From JAZNQL01 sp045531205 (GTDB lineage: Bacteria > Bacillota > Clostridia > UMGS1883 > UMGS1540), in contig JAZSDN010000104.1 of the NCBI GenBank assembly GCA_045531205.1, forward strand, positions 87,447 to 151,446: a DNA stretch of 64,000 nt, written 5' to 3'. The position numbers were made by a program, and so were the translations under genes. Below the pieces are notes generated by a model. It worked only from the letters and a program-made list of their open reading frames with translations, was not told where the DNA came from and did not search any database. Below are positions 7,333 to 15,978 of this stretch, piece after piece; positions within the stretch are counted from its first letter, which is position 1, and every line of letters starts with the position of its first letter.

Positions 7333-8772
7333 ATGGCTAAAAGAGAAGTATGCTGGGATATGCATATAGTTGAAAAAAACGAAAACGTAAAGCTTACTAT
7401 GCATAAACCCGTAAAGAAAAATATTGCATTTGAGTTTGACACAGCATGGGAAGGTGCAAAAGTCCACTATTTAGCTGCAGTAAAGGAAGGAGAAAAATAC
7501 AGACTTTACTACAGAGGTGAGGGTGACGATATAAACGGACCTGCATATCAGTGTGTTGCAGAAAGTGATGATGGAATAACATATACAAGACCAAATTTAG
7601 GTATGTTTGAGTTTGAAGGTAGTAAAAACAACAATATTCATCATATAGAAGATGCCGACAATTACAAATTTACCGATAATTTTTCAATTTTTAAAGACCC
7701 GAATCCAAACTGCCCGCCTGATGCAAAATACAAATCTCTTTCGCTTCAGTTTTGCCGTCTTGATTATATTATGCACCTTTATCTATATAAAAGTGCCGAC
7801 GGGCTTAAATTCGAAAGAGTGGGCGAAGTACCTGTACCCGGAGTTTTTGATTCATACAATACTATAGTCTGGGATGATAAAAATGAAGAATATAAGCTTT
7901 ACATAAGAGATTTTCACGATAAAGACGGTAACGACATTGTTTATAGATGCGATGAAGCATTTATGGATAGCTGTGTTCGTGATATAAGAGTTGTAAGAAC
8001 AAAAGATTTTGTAAGCTTTTCAAAGCCTGAAAGAATAAAGTTTGAAGATAATCCTGAAGATTTTGAACTTTACACAAACCAGATTTTTAAATATCACAGA
8101 GCCGATATTTATTTAGGAATGCCCACAAGATATAAAAACAGAATTCACGATGCTGCTCCATCAAATTTTGATTCACTTCCCTCGTGGGGCGGAGAAAGAA
8201 AAAAATATATTGAAAAAGGAAGTCGTCACGGTTCAGCAAACACAGACTCCATTCTTATGACCTCACGTGACGGTGTTACCTTTAAAAGACATGATGAAGC
8301 ATTTATGGCTCCTGAACTTGAGGAGGAATACAACTGGGTTTATGGGGATTGCTATCCATCTTACGGAGTTGTTGAAACAAAAATTGAAGGTAGTGATAAA
8401 TATGAGCTTTCCTTTTATTTAACTCCCGGATATTCCGGCAAATGCGAAAAGCTTGCAAGATACACAGTGCGTCTTGACGGATTTTTCTCGTGGAGCGGGG
8501 ATGTTAATGGTGCAAGCCTTATAACAAAACCCCTTATGGTAGACAGCGACGATATGAGCATAAACTTTGAAACCTCGGCAGTAGGCGGAATAAGAATACA
8601 AATTTGCGATAAAGACGGCAATGAAATAGAAGGTTACGACAGCGGAATACTTTATGGCAACAGTCTTGACAGAAAAGTAGTCTTTGAAAAACCTTTAAAA
8701 GATTTAAAAGGTAAAGAAATAAAAATAAAATTTCATTTTAAGTCTTGCAATTTGTATTCATTTGTAATATAA
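7333..8772 (+). CDS. Predicted five-bladed beta-propeller glycosidase-like protein
   Basis: The 479-residue protein has repeated blade-like strands (YRLYYRGEG, FKDPNPN, DEYKLYIRDF-like segments, SFYLTPGYS) typical of the GH32/GH43/GH68 propeller superfamily, then a short beta-sandwich-like C-terminus (about 390-479). No clear triad of acidic catalytic residues could be fixed by eye. There is no signal peptide, so it acts in the cytoplasm. It sits 13 bases behind the amidohydrolase with a GGAGAA ribosome site. It could be a glycosidase acting on an imported oligosaccharide. Confidence 0.8.
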   Translation: MAKREVCWDMHIVEKNENVKLTMHKPVKKNIAFEFDTAWEGAKVHYLAAVKEGEKYRLYYRGEGDDINGPAYQCVAESDDGITYTRPNLGMFEFEGSKNNNIHHIEDADNYKFTDNFSIFKDPNPNCPPDAKYKSLSLQFCRLDYIMHLYLYKSADGLKFERVGEVPVPGVFDSYNTIVWDDKNEEYKLYIRDFHDKDGNDIVYRCDEAFMDSCVRDIRVVRTKDFVSFSKPERIKFEDNPEDFELYTNQIFKYHRADIYLGMPTRYKNRIHDAAPSNFDSLPSWGGERKKYIEKGSRHGSANTDSILMTSRDGVTFKRHDEAFMAPELEEEYNWVYGDCYPSYGVVETKIEGSDKYELSFYLTPGYSGKCEKLARYTVRLDGFFSWSGDVNGASLITKPLMVDSDDMSINFETSAVGGIRIQICDKDGNEIEGYDSGILYGNSLDRKVVFEKPLKDLKGKEIKIKFHFKSCNLYSFVI

Positions 8773-8793
8773 TAATTTTTTGGAGGGATTTGT

Positions 8794-9366
8794 ATGAAAA
8801 CAATCAAAGAAAAACAAATACTTGTAGGTGCCGATTTTGCAGGCTTCCCGTTAAAAGAAGCTGTGTGTGAGCACTTAAGAAAAAAAGGTTGGACAATTAC
8901 CGATATCGGCGTAAAAGCAGATTCTGACCCTGATGATACAGATTTAATGTTTCACAGAGTAGGTCTTCGAGCTGGTGCCATGATTTCAGAAGGCGAGTTT
9001 GAACGTGCACTTTTATTCTGCGGCACAGGTATGGGTATACATATTGCAGCAAGCAAATGCCCCCGTGTACACGCAGGTGTAGTAGAAAGTGTACCCGCAG
9101 CACTTCGTGCCATTACAGGCAACGGCGTAAACGTACTTGCTATGGGAGCATTTTATGTAGCTCCTGCAATGGGATGCGATATTGCAGATGCATATCTTAA
9201 TGCAGAACTTGGCTCGGGTTATGAATGGTGGCATAATTTTTATGAATTCCATAAGCTTTCTATGGATGAACTCGATGCTTTTGATTACGAAGAATATAAG
9301 AAAAACGGATTTAAAGTAAATAAGCTTGGAGATTTCCCGTTAAAGCTCGAAACAAAGCCTGAATAA
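8794..9366 (+). CDS. RpiB/LacAB-family sugar-phosphate isomerase
   Basis: The 190-residue protein carries the family signature: VGADFAGFPLKEAV near the N-terminus, then FCGTGMGI with the catalytic Cys76. The position of the E. coli RpiB catalytic His99 is occupied by Gly109 in ITGNGVNVLAMG, so the ring-opening histidine is absent, as in some RpiB relatives acting on other sugars. A C-terminal extension of about 40 residues exceeds the usual 150-residue length. RpiB-family enzymes interconvert aldose and ketose phosphates (ribose, galactose, allose or tetrose phosphates). Third gene of the operon, with a GGAGG ribosome site. Confidence 0.88.
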   Translation: MKTIKEKQILVGADFAGFPLKEAVCEHLRKKGWTITDIGVKADSDPDDTDLMFHRVGLRAGAMISEGEFERALLFCGTGMGIHIAASKCPRVHAGVVESVPAALRAITGNGVNVLAMGAFYVAPAMGCDIADAYLNAELGSGYEWWHNFYEFHKLSMDELDAFDYEEYKKNGFKVNKLGDFPLKLETKPE

Positions 9367-9396
9367 TTTTTTTCAAAATACTCAAGGGAGATAAAT

Positions 9397-10119
9397 ATGG
9401 AGATTATCAACAAAATTGCACAAAGACAAAAAGATCCTAATAAAGGAGAGTTACCCAAAATAGCATTTTTTGGTGACAGCGTTACACAGGGATGCTTTGA
9501 AATATATATGAAAGGGAATAGCATAGAAACTATATATGACCCTTCAAGTGCGTATCACAAATATTTTTCAGATATCCTGTCAGAATTATTTCCAAGCGTA
9601 CCCGTAAGCATTATAAATGCAGGTATTTCAGGTGACAGTACCAAAGGAGCACTGTTAAGAATTCAAAGGGATGTACTTTCGCAAAAACCCGATTTGACAG
9701 TTGTATGCTTTGGACTTAATGATTGTGTGTCAAGGGGTATAACCTATGCACAGCAGTATGCTGATAATCTCAAAAATATGTTTACACAGCTTATCGAAAA
9801 CGGAAGCGAAGTTATTTTTATGACTCCCAATATGATGTGTACCGAAGTAAGCTGTCATATTAAAGACGAAAAGCTTATTTCTACGGCAAAAGACGTTGCA
9901 AAAGCACAAAACGATGGTGTTTTAACTGAGTTTTTGGAACGAGCAAAAAAAGCCGCGGAAGAATGCGGAGTACGTGTGTGCGACGTTTATTCGAAATGGA
10001 TGCGTATTAATGAATGCGGAGTTGACACAACCGAGCTTTTGTCAAATTCAATAAACCATCCTACAAGACAAATGAACAAGCTTTTTGCATATAGCTTAAT
10101 AGAAACAATATTTAATTAA
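9397..10119 (+). CDS. SGNH/GDSL-family hydrolase (esterase)
   Basis: The 240-residue protein has the SGNH blocks in order: FFGDSVTQG with the nucleophile Ser (about residue 28), ISGDSTKGA (block II Gly), CFGLNDC (block III Asn) and INHPTRQ with the catalytic His near residue 227. The acid in block V is Asn rather than the common Asp two or three residues before His. Such enzymes remove acetyl or other acyl groups from carbohydrates. It ends the operon ahead of a strong terminator; deacetylation of an imported glycan fragment is a reasonable guess. No signal peptide. Confidence 0.87.
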   Translation: MEIINKIAQRQKDPNKGELPKIAFFGDSVTQGCFEIYMKGNSIETIYDPSSAYHKYFSDILSELFPSVPVSIINAGISGDSTKGALLRIQRDVLSQKPDLTVVCFGLNDCVSRGITYAQQYADNLKNMFTQLIENGSEVIFMTPNMMCTEVSCHIKDEKLISTAKDVAKAQNDGVLTEFLERAKKAAEECGVRVCDVYSKWMRINECGVDTTELLSNSINHPTRQMNKLFAYSLIETIFN

Positions 10120-10130
10120 AGATTATAATA

Positions 10131-10164
10131 AATAATACCCATCGCTTTGGCGATGGGTATTATT
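10131..10164. terminator. Bidirectional intrinsic terminator
   Basis: A 15-bp perfect stem (AATAATACCCATCGC) with a 4-base loop is flanked by A and T runs, between the SGNH hydrolase and the convergent AraC regulator. Confidence 0.85.
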
Positions 10165-10969
10165 TTATTTTGAAGAGTTTTTTATATTTTAAAGGTGAAA
10201 CACCAAAGGTTTGTTTAAATTTTCTTGAAAAATAAAACTGGTCAACAAAACCCAGAGAATCGCTTATCTGCCTGAGAGAAATATTTTCACTAAGCAGTAT
10301 TTTTTCAGCAAGCGACATAAGCCTGTCATTTATATACTGACTTACCGAAAATCCAATCTCCGATTTGAATTTTTTTTGAAGAGTACTTATCGAAACCGAA
10401 AAATCATTTGCAATTTTTGATACACTTAAATTTGCAGACAAATTTTTTTCTATATATTTTATAACATCATTTATAAACGACGAATAATTAAAAGAAATTC
10501 TGTCAAGCAGAAAAGAATTTTCTTCGATGCCTTTTGCTATAAGTGAATATACATAGTTATTCAAAGTAAGCGAATGTAAAAAAGAATGTTTTGATGTATC
10601 AGTTAACTGCGAAATAATATGTTGCTGATTTTCAAAAATCAGTATTTTGCCAAAATAACTGAAAAGGTCATAATTGTTTGGTAAGAAGCAGTTAATGTGC
10701 AGAAAAATCTTTTTTAAATAGCGGTCGCATCTGTAAGAAAAGTTAAGTCCTGCAGGAATTATATATACATTTTTGGGAATCATTTTAATATGCAAATTTT
10801 CATATTCTAAAAAACCTTCGCCATCTAAAATTATATAAATTCTGGTAAAACTTGAAGATACATTCTTTTGCGACCATTCTTTGTCAAGCTCAATAATTCC
10901 TGCAAATGAGTAGGACATATTTATGTTTTTAATATACTGAGCAATTTTGTCAAAACCATATTTTTCCAT
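10160..10969 (-). CDS. AraC-family transcriptional regulator
   Basis: This 269-residue protein has an N-terminal cupin-like arm domain (about 20-130) and a C-terminal AraC double helix-turn-helix (about 170-268, with SLGFVDQFYFSRKFK and the ending GVSPLKYKKLF). ATG 10969 has GGAGA seven bases ahead; the upstream ATG at 10996 has no site and is rejected. It is transcribed divergently from the GH95 glycosidase, its likely target, and should respond to a sugar released by that enzyme or imported with it. Confidence 0.88.
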   Translation of the reverse strand: MEKYGFDKIAQYIKNINMSYSFAGIIELDKEWSQKNVSSSFTRIYIILDGEGFLEYENLHIKMIPKNVYIIPAGLNFSYRCDRYLKKIFLHINCFLPNNYDLFSYFGKILIFENQQHIISQLTDTSKHSFLHSLTLNNYVYSLIAKGIEENSFLLDRISFNYSSFINDVIKYIEKNLSANLSVSKIANDFSVSISTLQKKFKSEIGFSVSQYINDRLMSLAEKILLSENISLRQISDSLGFVDQFYFSRKFKQTFGVSPLKYKKLFKIK

Positions 10970-11017
10970 ACGTATTTCTCCATAAAAAATCTGCATTTAT
11001 TAATGTATTGTCAGCTA

Positions 11018-11046
11018 ATTATATGATATTATCAAAAAAAAGTCAA
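11018..11046 (-). promoter_or_regulatory. Promoter of the AraC regulator gene
   Basis: On the minus strand TTGACT and TATAAT are 17 bases apart, in the region shared with the divergent GH95 gene. Confidence 0.6.
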
Positions 11047-11071
11047 TTATTTTTTAGGAGAGAAAATTTGT

Positions 11072-13318
11072 ATGTACGATAAGCTTTATTTTTCAAACCC
11101 TTCTGATGACTGGTTTTCGGGAGTCCCTGTAGGTAACGGACAGACAGGCTTTATGCATTACGGAAACCCGGGACACGAGATTTTTGCATTTAATCACGAC
11201 GGACTTTTCAGAACAAAAAACAAAAAAACAGTTAAAACAGCGCATATAATTCAGGATATGAGAAAGCTTATGAAAGAAGATAAATGCAAAAAAGCCGAAG
11301 AGCTTTTTAAAAAAGAGGTAGAAGGATTACCAAGAGACTGTAATCCATATCAGCCGTTTTTTGATTTGAAGTTTGAACTTTTGGGCGAAGAATTTAAAAA
11401 CTATCAAAAAGAGCTTGATATGAAAAATGCTCTTTTACATATAAACTACACGCTTGACGATAAAAACATAAAGTGGGAAGCCTTTTCAAACCATCCTCAC
11501 AATGTAAATGTTATTTTGCTTTCCTGTGACGAACATTTATCCTGCCACATAATTTCAGACAGGGAAGAGGATGAAGAGTGCAGTTTTAAAAATGTGCATC
11601 AGGGTAACACTCTTTATTTTGACGCAGAATTTTGCGAGGGCGTATTATTTTGCGCAGGTGTAAAAATTTTGACAGACGGAACACTTACACAAACACAAGA
11701 CGGTTTTATTGCTTCGGATTTTAAAAACCTTTGTGTATATACGGTATTAAATACAGGCGAAAATTCATTTGAAAAATCAAAAAAAGATTTAGCCTGCATT
11801 CCCGATTACGAAATATTATTAAAATCTCATATTGCTGATTTTGAAAGTCTGTATAAAAGATTTTCGCTCACACTTGATACTTGTGAAATTGATTCCGAAA
11901 CAGCATATAAGAGGGCAATGGAAAATGATATAACAGAATCTGTGTACGGATACTTTTTAAATATGGCACGTTATGCTATGATAAGCAGTTCAAGAGATAC
12001 AAATCCCATAAATCTGCAGGGAATATGGAATCATAACATAAAACCCGACTGGGATTGCGGTTATACAACCGATATCAATATACAAATGAGTTACTGGCCG
12101 TCAGAGGTGTTAAACCTTTCATCTTGCGAGAAACCCCTGTTTTCGTGGATTTTAAAAAGTGAAAATATTATGAAAACACAGGCAAAAAATATATTCGGGG
12201 TAGAGGATGGGGTATATGTACCCCAGTTTACAGACCTTTTTATGACTCCTGCCTGCTGGATAGAATATGCACCGTTTCAGATATTGTGGAGTGGGTCTGC
12301 GGCGTGGATTTCACAGCACTTTTTCACATACTGGAAGCATAGCGGTGACGATGAGTTTATAAAAACAAAAGGCTATCCCTTTATGAAAAAGTGTGCAAAT
12401 TTTTATATTGAGTTTTTAACACTTGACGAAAACGGAAAATATGAGCTTGTACCCGCTGCAAATCCTGAAAACTGGACTAAAAGAGGAGAACTTATAGTAA
12501 ACACATCTGCTATGGACTTGTGGCTTATACACGAGCTTATGCAAAATCTTATGCATATAAACGAGAGCTTGAATCTTGAAGATAAGGATGCTGCAAAATG
12601 GAAGGATATAGATTCAAACTTAAAAGATTATTATGTGTATGAAGACGGTGCATTGTCAGAGTTTACCGACGGTTCGGTGGAGCTTGACCCCGGTCACAGA
12701 CATTTGTCGCACATATATGCACTTTTTCCCGGTAATCTTTGTAAAAAAGACGAAAAACTAAAGAAAGCCTGCTGTCTTGCAATAGAAAGACGCCTTGCAA
12801 GCGGACTTTTAGGAATGTCAGGCTGGGCACTTGCGTGGTATGCATGTTGCTTTTCTGCAATGGGTGACGGCAACAGAGCGCTTGAGTTTGTAACTCACGT
12901 AATACGCGGCTGTCTTATGCCGAATTATTTAACAACACATAATGACTGGCGCGAAAATTCAGGGTACTGCTACGGCAGAAAAATATTCCAGATAGACAGC
13001 CTTTTCGGACTTGCAAGAGCAATAGCAAATATGTTTATATCCTGCGACAATGAAGTAACCCATATTTTGCCTGCTCTTCCCGATAAATTCAAGTCAGGCA
13101 CAGTTTGCGGTATATGCGGATTCAAAGCCTTCAGCTATGATATTGTATGGAAAGAAAATGCTTTGAAAGAGCTTACAGTTTATGCAAACAAAGGCGGTAG
13201 CATTACTCTTGAGTTAAAGACAGATAATATTAAAAGTACACATTTCTTTAAAAAAGAAGGAAGACTGTACACTTTTGAAAATTTAAAGGAAAATGAAATA
13301 ATAAAAATAACTGTATAA
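11072..13318 (+). CDS. GH95-family glycosidase (alpha-L-fucosidase / galactosidase type)
   Basis: The 748-residue protein matches the GH95 layout: an N-terminal beta domain starting with PVGNGQTGFMHYG and YQPFFDLKFEL, an (alpha/alpha)6 barrel carrying NLQGIWNHNI, TDINIQMSYWP and HRHLSHIYALFPG, and a short C-terminal beta domain. GH95 enzymes invert terminal alpha-1,2-L-fucose or alpha-L-galactose linkages. In the usual NIN pair that positions the catalytic water the first residue is Asp334 here, with Asn336 kept, so specificity or mechanism may differ. No signal peptide is present, so it acts on imported oligosaccharides. AGGAGAG precedes the ATG. The AraC gene upstream is its likely regulator. 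Confidence 0.88.
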   Translation: MYDKLYFSNPSDDWFSGVPVGNGQTGFMHYGNPGHEIFAFNHDGLFRTKNKKTVKTAHIIQDMRKLMKEDKCKKAEELFKKEVEGLPRDCNPYQPFFDLKFELLGEEFKNYQKELDMKNALLHINYTLDDKNIKWEAFSNHPHNVNVILLSCDEHLSCHIISDREEDEECSFKNVHQGNTLYFDAEFCEGVLFCAGVKILTDGTLTQTQDGFIASDFKNLCVYTVLNTGENSFEKSKKDLACIPDYEILLKSHIADFESLYKRFSLTLDTCEIDSETAYKRAMENDITESVYGYFLNMARYAMISSSRDTNPINLQGIWNHNIKPDWDCGYTTDINIQMSYWPSEVLNLSSCEKPLFSWILKSENIMKTQAKNIFGVEDGVYVPQFTDLFMTPACWIEYAPFQILWSGSAAWISQHFFTYWKHSGDDEFIKTKGYPFMKKCANFYIEFLTLDENGKYELVPAANPENWTKRGELIVNTSAMDLWLIHELMQNLMHINESLNLEDKDAAKWKDIDSNLKDYYVYEDGALSEFTDGSVELDPGHRHLSHIYALFPGNLCKKDEKLKKACCLAIERRLASGLLGMSGWALAWYACCFSAMGDGNRALEFVTHVIRGCLMPNYLTTHNDWRENSGYCYGRKIFQIDSLFGLARAIANMFISCDNEVTHILPALPDKFKSGTVCGICGFKAFSYDIVWKENALKELTVYANKGGSITLELKTDNIKSTHFFKKEGRLYTFENLKENEIIKITV

Positions 13319-13319
13319 T

Positions 13320-13349
13320 AAAAATGGGATGTAAAAACATCCCATTTTT
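13320..13349. terminator. Bidirectional intrinsic terminator
   Basis: AAAAATGGGATG and its complement form a 12-bp stem with A and T runs, between the GH95 gene and the convergent YgjV-like gene. Confidence 0.85.
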
Positions 13350-13885
13350 TATGCTTGTATTTCTTCAGCTTTTTTTGCTTTAATATCAAACTTATAAATT
13401 GCTATAAGGATTGAAATTAAAGATAACGCATCTGCTATCATTGCTTCCCAACCGCCAACCAGTATATTATATGTTATCCATAAAACACAAGATGGCATGG
13501 TTATGTACCTTAAAATACGCTCGTTTTTCATACCGTAAGCAACAGTAGTAATTATTTTTGCCGCAATAGGTAAAATGCTTATAGCACCATCCCACGAAAG
13601 GATGCCTACAACAGTGACAAAACACGAGAATATAATAATTACTGGTAAAGTAGACTTTTTATCTTTAACAAGCTTGTAAAACAAAAAGTTTCGGCTTCCC
13701 GATATTAAGTCCATCCAGGCACCTGTATACGCACCCATTAAAAAGTACTGACAGGCAAAGGCAAGTTCTGACACCATTTTACAAAGAACAATGCCTTTAT
13801 GTTTTTTAAACTGAAAGGGTATAATACATAAAATAAGACCTATAATCCCTAAAACTCTGATTATAATTTGTTGCAAAAGTTTCAC
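13349..13885 (-). CDS. YgjV-like inner membrane protein
   Basis: The 178-residue protein has five or six hydrophobic segments and resembles the YgjV family of bacterial inner membrane proteins (QxKKHKGIVLCKMVSELAF-type segment, then GSRNFLF and WITYNILVGGWEAM). Function in the family is unknown. A GTG at 13885 has AGGA about seven bases ahead; an in-frame TTG at 13891 is the alternative. It lies 39 bases after the second NagB-like gene and could be the last gene of that operon or have its own promoter. Confidence 0.75.
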   Translation of the reverse strand: MKLLQQIIIRVLGIIGLILCIIPFQFKKHKGIVLCKMVSELAFACQYFLMGAYTGAWMDLISGSRNFLFYKLVKDKKSTLPVIIIFSCFVTVVGILSWDGAISILPIAAKIITTVAYGMKNERILRYITMPSCVLWITYNILVGGWEAMIADALSLISILIAIYKFDIKAKKAEEIQA

Positions 13886-13924
13886 CGCCAATCCTACATA
13901 TTATACCTGATAAAAAACTAAAAA

Positions 13925-14875
13925 TCAATACTGGAAAAATTCTTCATCAACTATTGTTGCAGCACTACCTTCACTAAAAATAATATCAGTGGGATTTGTA
14001 CGAAGCTGTAATATTGAAGCGGGAACTTCCTGTGAAGGCTTGCCAAAAACACAAAGTCTTGAAGTAAGTCTCTGCCACGAAACAGGCGAGCCAGCAGTAG
14101 CAAGAGCGTGCATATCAAGAACATACTTTGCCTTCATAGCATCACGGGGACCCATCATAGCACCTTTTGGGGGAACCTTTGAAATATCGCCTGAAAGACC
14201 AAATCCACCGTGGAGCGAATTCTGTGCAATGGTTAAAGGATGAAGTTTTGCAACCTTTGCACCTTGCTCTAAATATTCTTCCATTGTGGGTTTAAACCAA
14301 TCATCAACAGGGTCTACAAATGCAATGTGACCGGGCCATCCGGGGCCGGAGTACATAGCATCAGCTTCGCCGTCCTGTTCAAGCATTTTTGAATAATCAG
14401 GAGTTATTTTGTTGCTGTGGTAAATAAAGTTTTCTTCTTTAAAGCCTAAATCCATAATCTGCGAAACCATAAATTTGTTAAAAGCATAACCAAAGCCAGC
14501 TTTGTAGGATAAAGGAGCAATATTTCCGTCTTCGTCAGCCCATTCGTCCATCATATAGAATTTTACATTTCTGCAGTTTACATTTAATCTGCGAAGAGTA
14601 TAAGCAACTTGTCTGTACAATGGATTAGGGTTGCCCATTATCATAACAACCTTTTTGTCATATCTGTCAGAATCAACGATTCTTGCAACCATGTCTGCAA
14701 GCATCCTGATTTCAAATTCTTCATTTCTTATTACATTTACTGTAACATTAGGATAAACGGGGTGCTTGCCGTTTAAAGCAATAATGTCTTCTTTAGTAAT
14801 TTTTCTTACTCTGTCAATTTCCGCCTGATTTTTAAAGGGGTAAAAATCGTGACTGAAAGTTTCCTTAAAATTCAT
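13925..14875 (-). CDS. NagB-like sugar-phosphate isomerase/deaminase, copy 1
   Basis: The 316-residue protein has the NagB/RpiA-type fold with FYMMDEWAD (Asp110, Glu111, matching the NMDEY motif of glucosamine-6-phosphate deaminase) and GPGWPGHIAFVDP (His183 kept). Two NagB active-site residues are changed: the Asp of NDGH is Pro181 and the Glu of FNEP is Asp188. It is also about 50 residues longer than E. coli NagB. It is about 88% identical to the next upstream gene, its tandem copy. ATG 14875 lies eight bases after AAGGAG; the in-frame GTG at 14884 overlaps that site. A related aminosugar or keto-sugar phosphate is the likely substrate. Confidence 0.86.
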   Translation of the reverse strand: MNFKETFSHDFYPFKNQAEIDRVRKITKEDIIALNGKHPVYPNVTVNVIRNEEFEIRMLADMVARIVDSDRYDKKVVMIMGNPNPLYRQVAYTLRRLNVNCRNVKFYMMDEWADEDGNIAPLSYKAGFGYAFNKFMVSQIMDLGFKEENFIYHSNKITPDYSKMLEQDGEADAMYSGPGWPGHIAFVDPVDDWFKPTMEEYLEQGAKVAKLHPLTIAQNSLHGGFGLSGDISKVPPKGAMMGPRDAMKAKYVLDMHALATAGSPVSWQRLTSRLCVFGKPSQEVPASILQLRTNPTDIIFSEGSAATIVDEEFFQY

Positions 14876-14887
14876 AAATTTCACTCC

Positions 14888-14974
14888 TTATCTGATGCTT
14901 TTTATTACATCAAGTATTATGTCCGTATATTTTCTTACAAAGGATACATCAAGCATTGAAGTATCGGTTTCGTA
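14888..14974 (-). pseudogene. Remnant of the ceramidase-like hydrolase gene (3' end only)
   Basis: On the minus strand this stretch reads YETDTSMLDVSFVRKYTDII, then LDVIKSIR and a stop. It matches the C-terminus of the hydrolase encoded at 15979-17313 almost residue for residue (YETDTSMIDVSFGRKYVDLA and on). Upstream of 14974 the match ends abruptly at an in-frame TGA. It is the truncated tail of a second hydrolase copy left by the tandem duplication that also produced the two NagB-like genes. Confidence 0.85.
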
Positions 14975-15015
14975 TCAAAGTTTTTTAAGTAAATGTATCA
15001 CTTTTAGTTAAAAAA

Positions 15016-15966
15016 TCAATACTGGAAAAATTCTTCGTCAACTATTGTAGCAGCAAGATTTTCACTCATTACGATATCTGTGGGATTTGTACGAAGCTGT
15101 AATATTGAAGCGGGAACTTCCTGTGAAGGCTCGCCAAAAATACAAAGTCTTGAAGTAAGTCTCTGCCATGTAACGGGTGAGCCTGCGGTTGTAATTCCGT
15201 GCATATCAAGAACATGCTTTGCCTTCATAGCGTCACGGGGACCCATCATAGCACCTTTTGGGGGAACCTTTGAAATATCGCCTGAAAGACCAAATCCGCC
15301 GTGGAGTGAATTCTGTGCAATTGTTAAAGGATGAAGTTTTGCAACCTTTGCACCTTGCTCTAAATATTCTTCCATTGTGGGTTTGTACCAGTCATCAACG
15401 GGGTCGATAAATGCCAGATGTCCCGGCCATCCGGGACCTGAATATACAGCATCAGCTTCGCCGTCCTGTTCAAGCATTTTTGAAAAATCGGGAGTTGTTT
15501 TGTTGCTGTGGTAAATAAAGTTTTCTTCTTTAAAGCCTAAATCCATAATCTGCGAAACCATAAATTTGTTAAAAGCATAACCAAAGCCTGCTTTGTAGGA
15601 TAAAGGAGCAATGTTTCCGTCTTCGTCAGCCCATTCGTCCATCATATAGAATTTTACGTTTCTGCAGTTTACGTTTAATTTGTGGAGTAAATATGCAACC
15701 TTTCTGTAGGTGGGGCAGGGGTTACACATTATCATAACAACCTTTTTGTCATATCTGTCAGAATCAACGATTTTTGAAACCATATCGCCAATCATTATCA
15801 TTTCAAATTCTTCGTTTCTTATTACATTTAATGAAATATTGGGATTGTTAGGATGTTTGCCGTTAAAGGCAATAATGTCTTCTTTAGTAATTTTTCTTAC
15901 TCTGTCAATTTCTGCCTGATTTTTAAAGGGATAAAAATCGTGACAGAAAGTTTCTTTGAAATTCAT
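15016..15966 (-). CDS. NagB-like sugar-phosphate isomerase/deaminase, copy 2
   Basis: A 316-residue tandem paralog of the gene downstream, with the same active-site layout (MMDEWAD, GPGWPGHLAFIDP) and the same two departures from classical NagB. I count about 37 amino-acid differences. They cluster at residues 34-97 and after 250, while residues about 98-155 are identical, suggesting partial gene conversion. This copy has extra cysteines (Cys8, and MCNPCP near 80-84). It starts 12 bases after the hydrolase gene with an AGGAGAGG site. The copies could form a heteromer or differ in substrate. Confidence 0.86.
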   Translation of the reverse strand: MNFKETFCHDFYPFKNQAEIDRVRKITKEDIIAFNGKHPNNPNISLNVIRNEEFEMIMIGDMVSKIVDSDRYDKKVVMIMCNPCPTYRKVAYLLHKLNVNCRNVKFYMMDEWADEDGNIAPLSYKAGFGYAFNKFMVSQIMDLGFKEENFIYHSNKTTPDFSKMLEQDGEADAVYSGPGWPGHLAFIDPVDDWYKPTMEEYLEQGAKVAKLHPLTIAQNSLHGGFGLSGDISKVPPKGAMMGPRDAMKAKHVLDMHGITTAGSPVTWQRLTSRLCIFGEPSQEVPASILQLRTNPTDIVMSENLAATIVDEEFFQY

Positions 15967-15978
15967 AATTTCCTCTCC

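Noticed and set aside
13900..13928. Own promoter (TTGATT-N17-TATAAT) for the YgjV-like gene
   Set aside because: Spacing is good, but the transcript would begin almost at the start codon and omit the ribosome site; not listed as a feature.
13989..15334. Two near-identical 84-codon plus-strand frames, apparently a repeated small protein
   Set aside because: They are the antisense of the duplicated NagB-like genes and duplicate only because those do.
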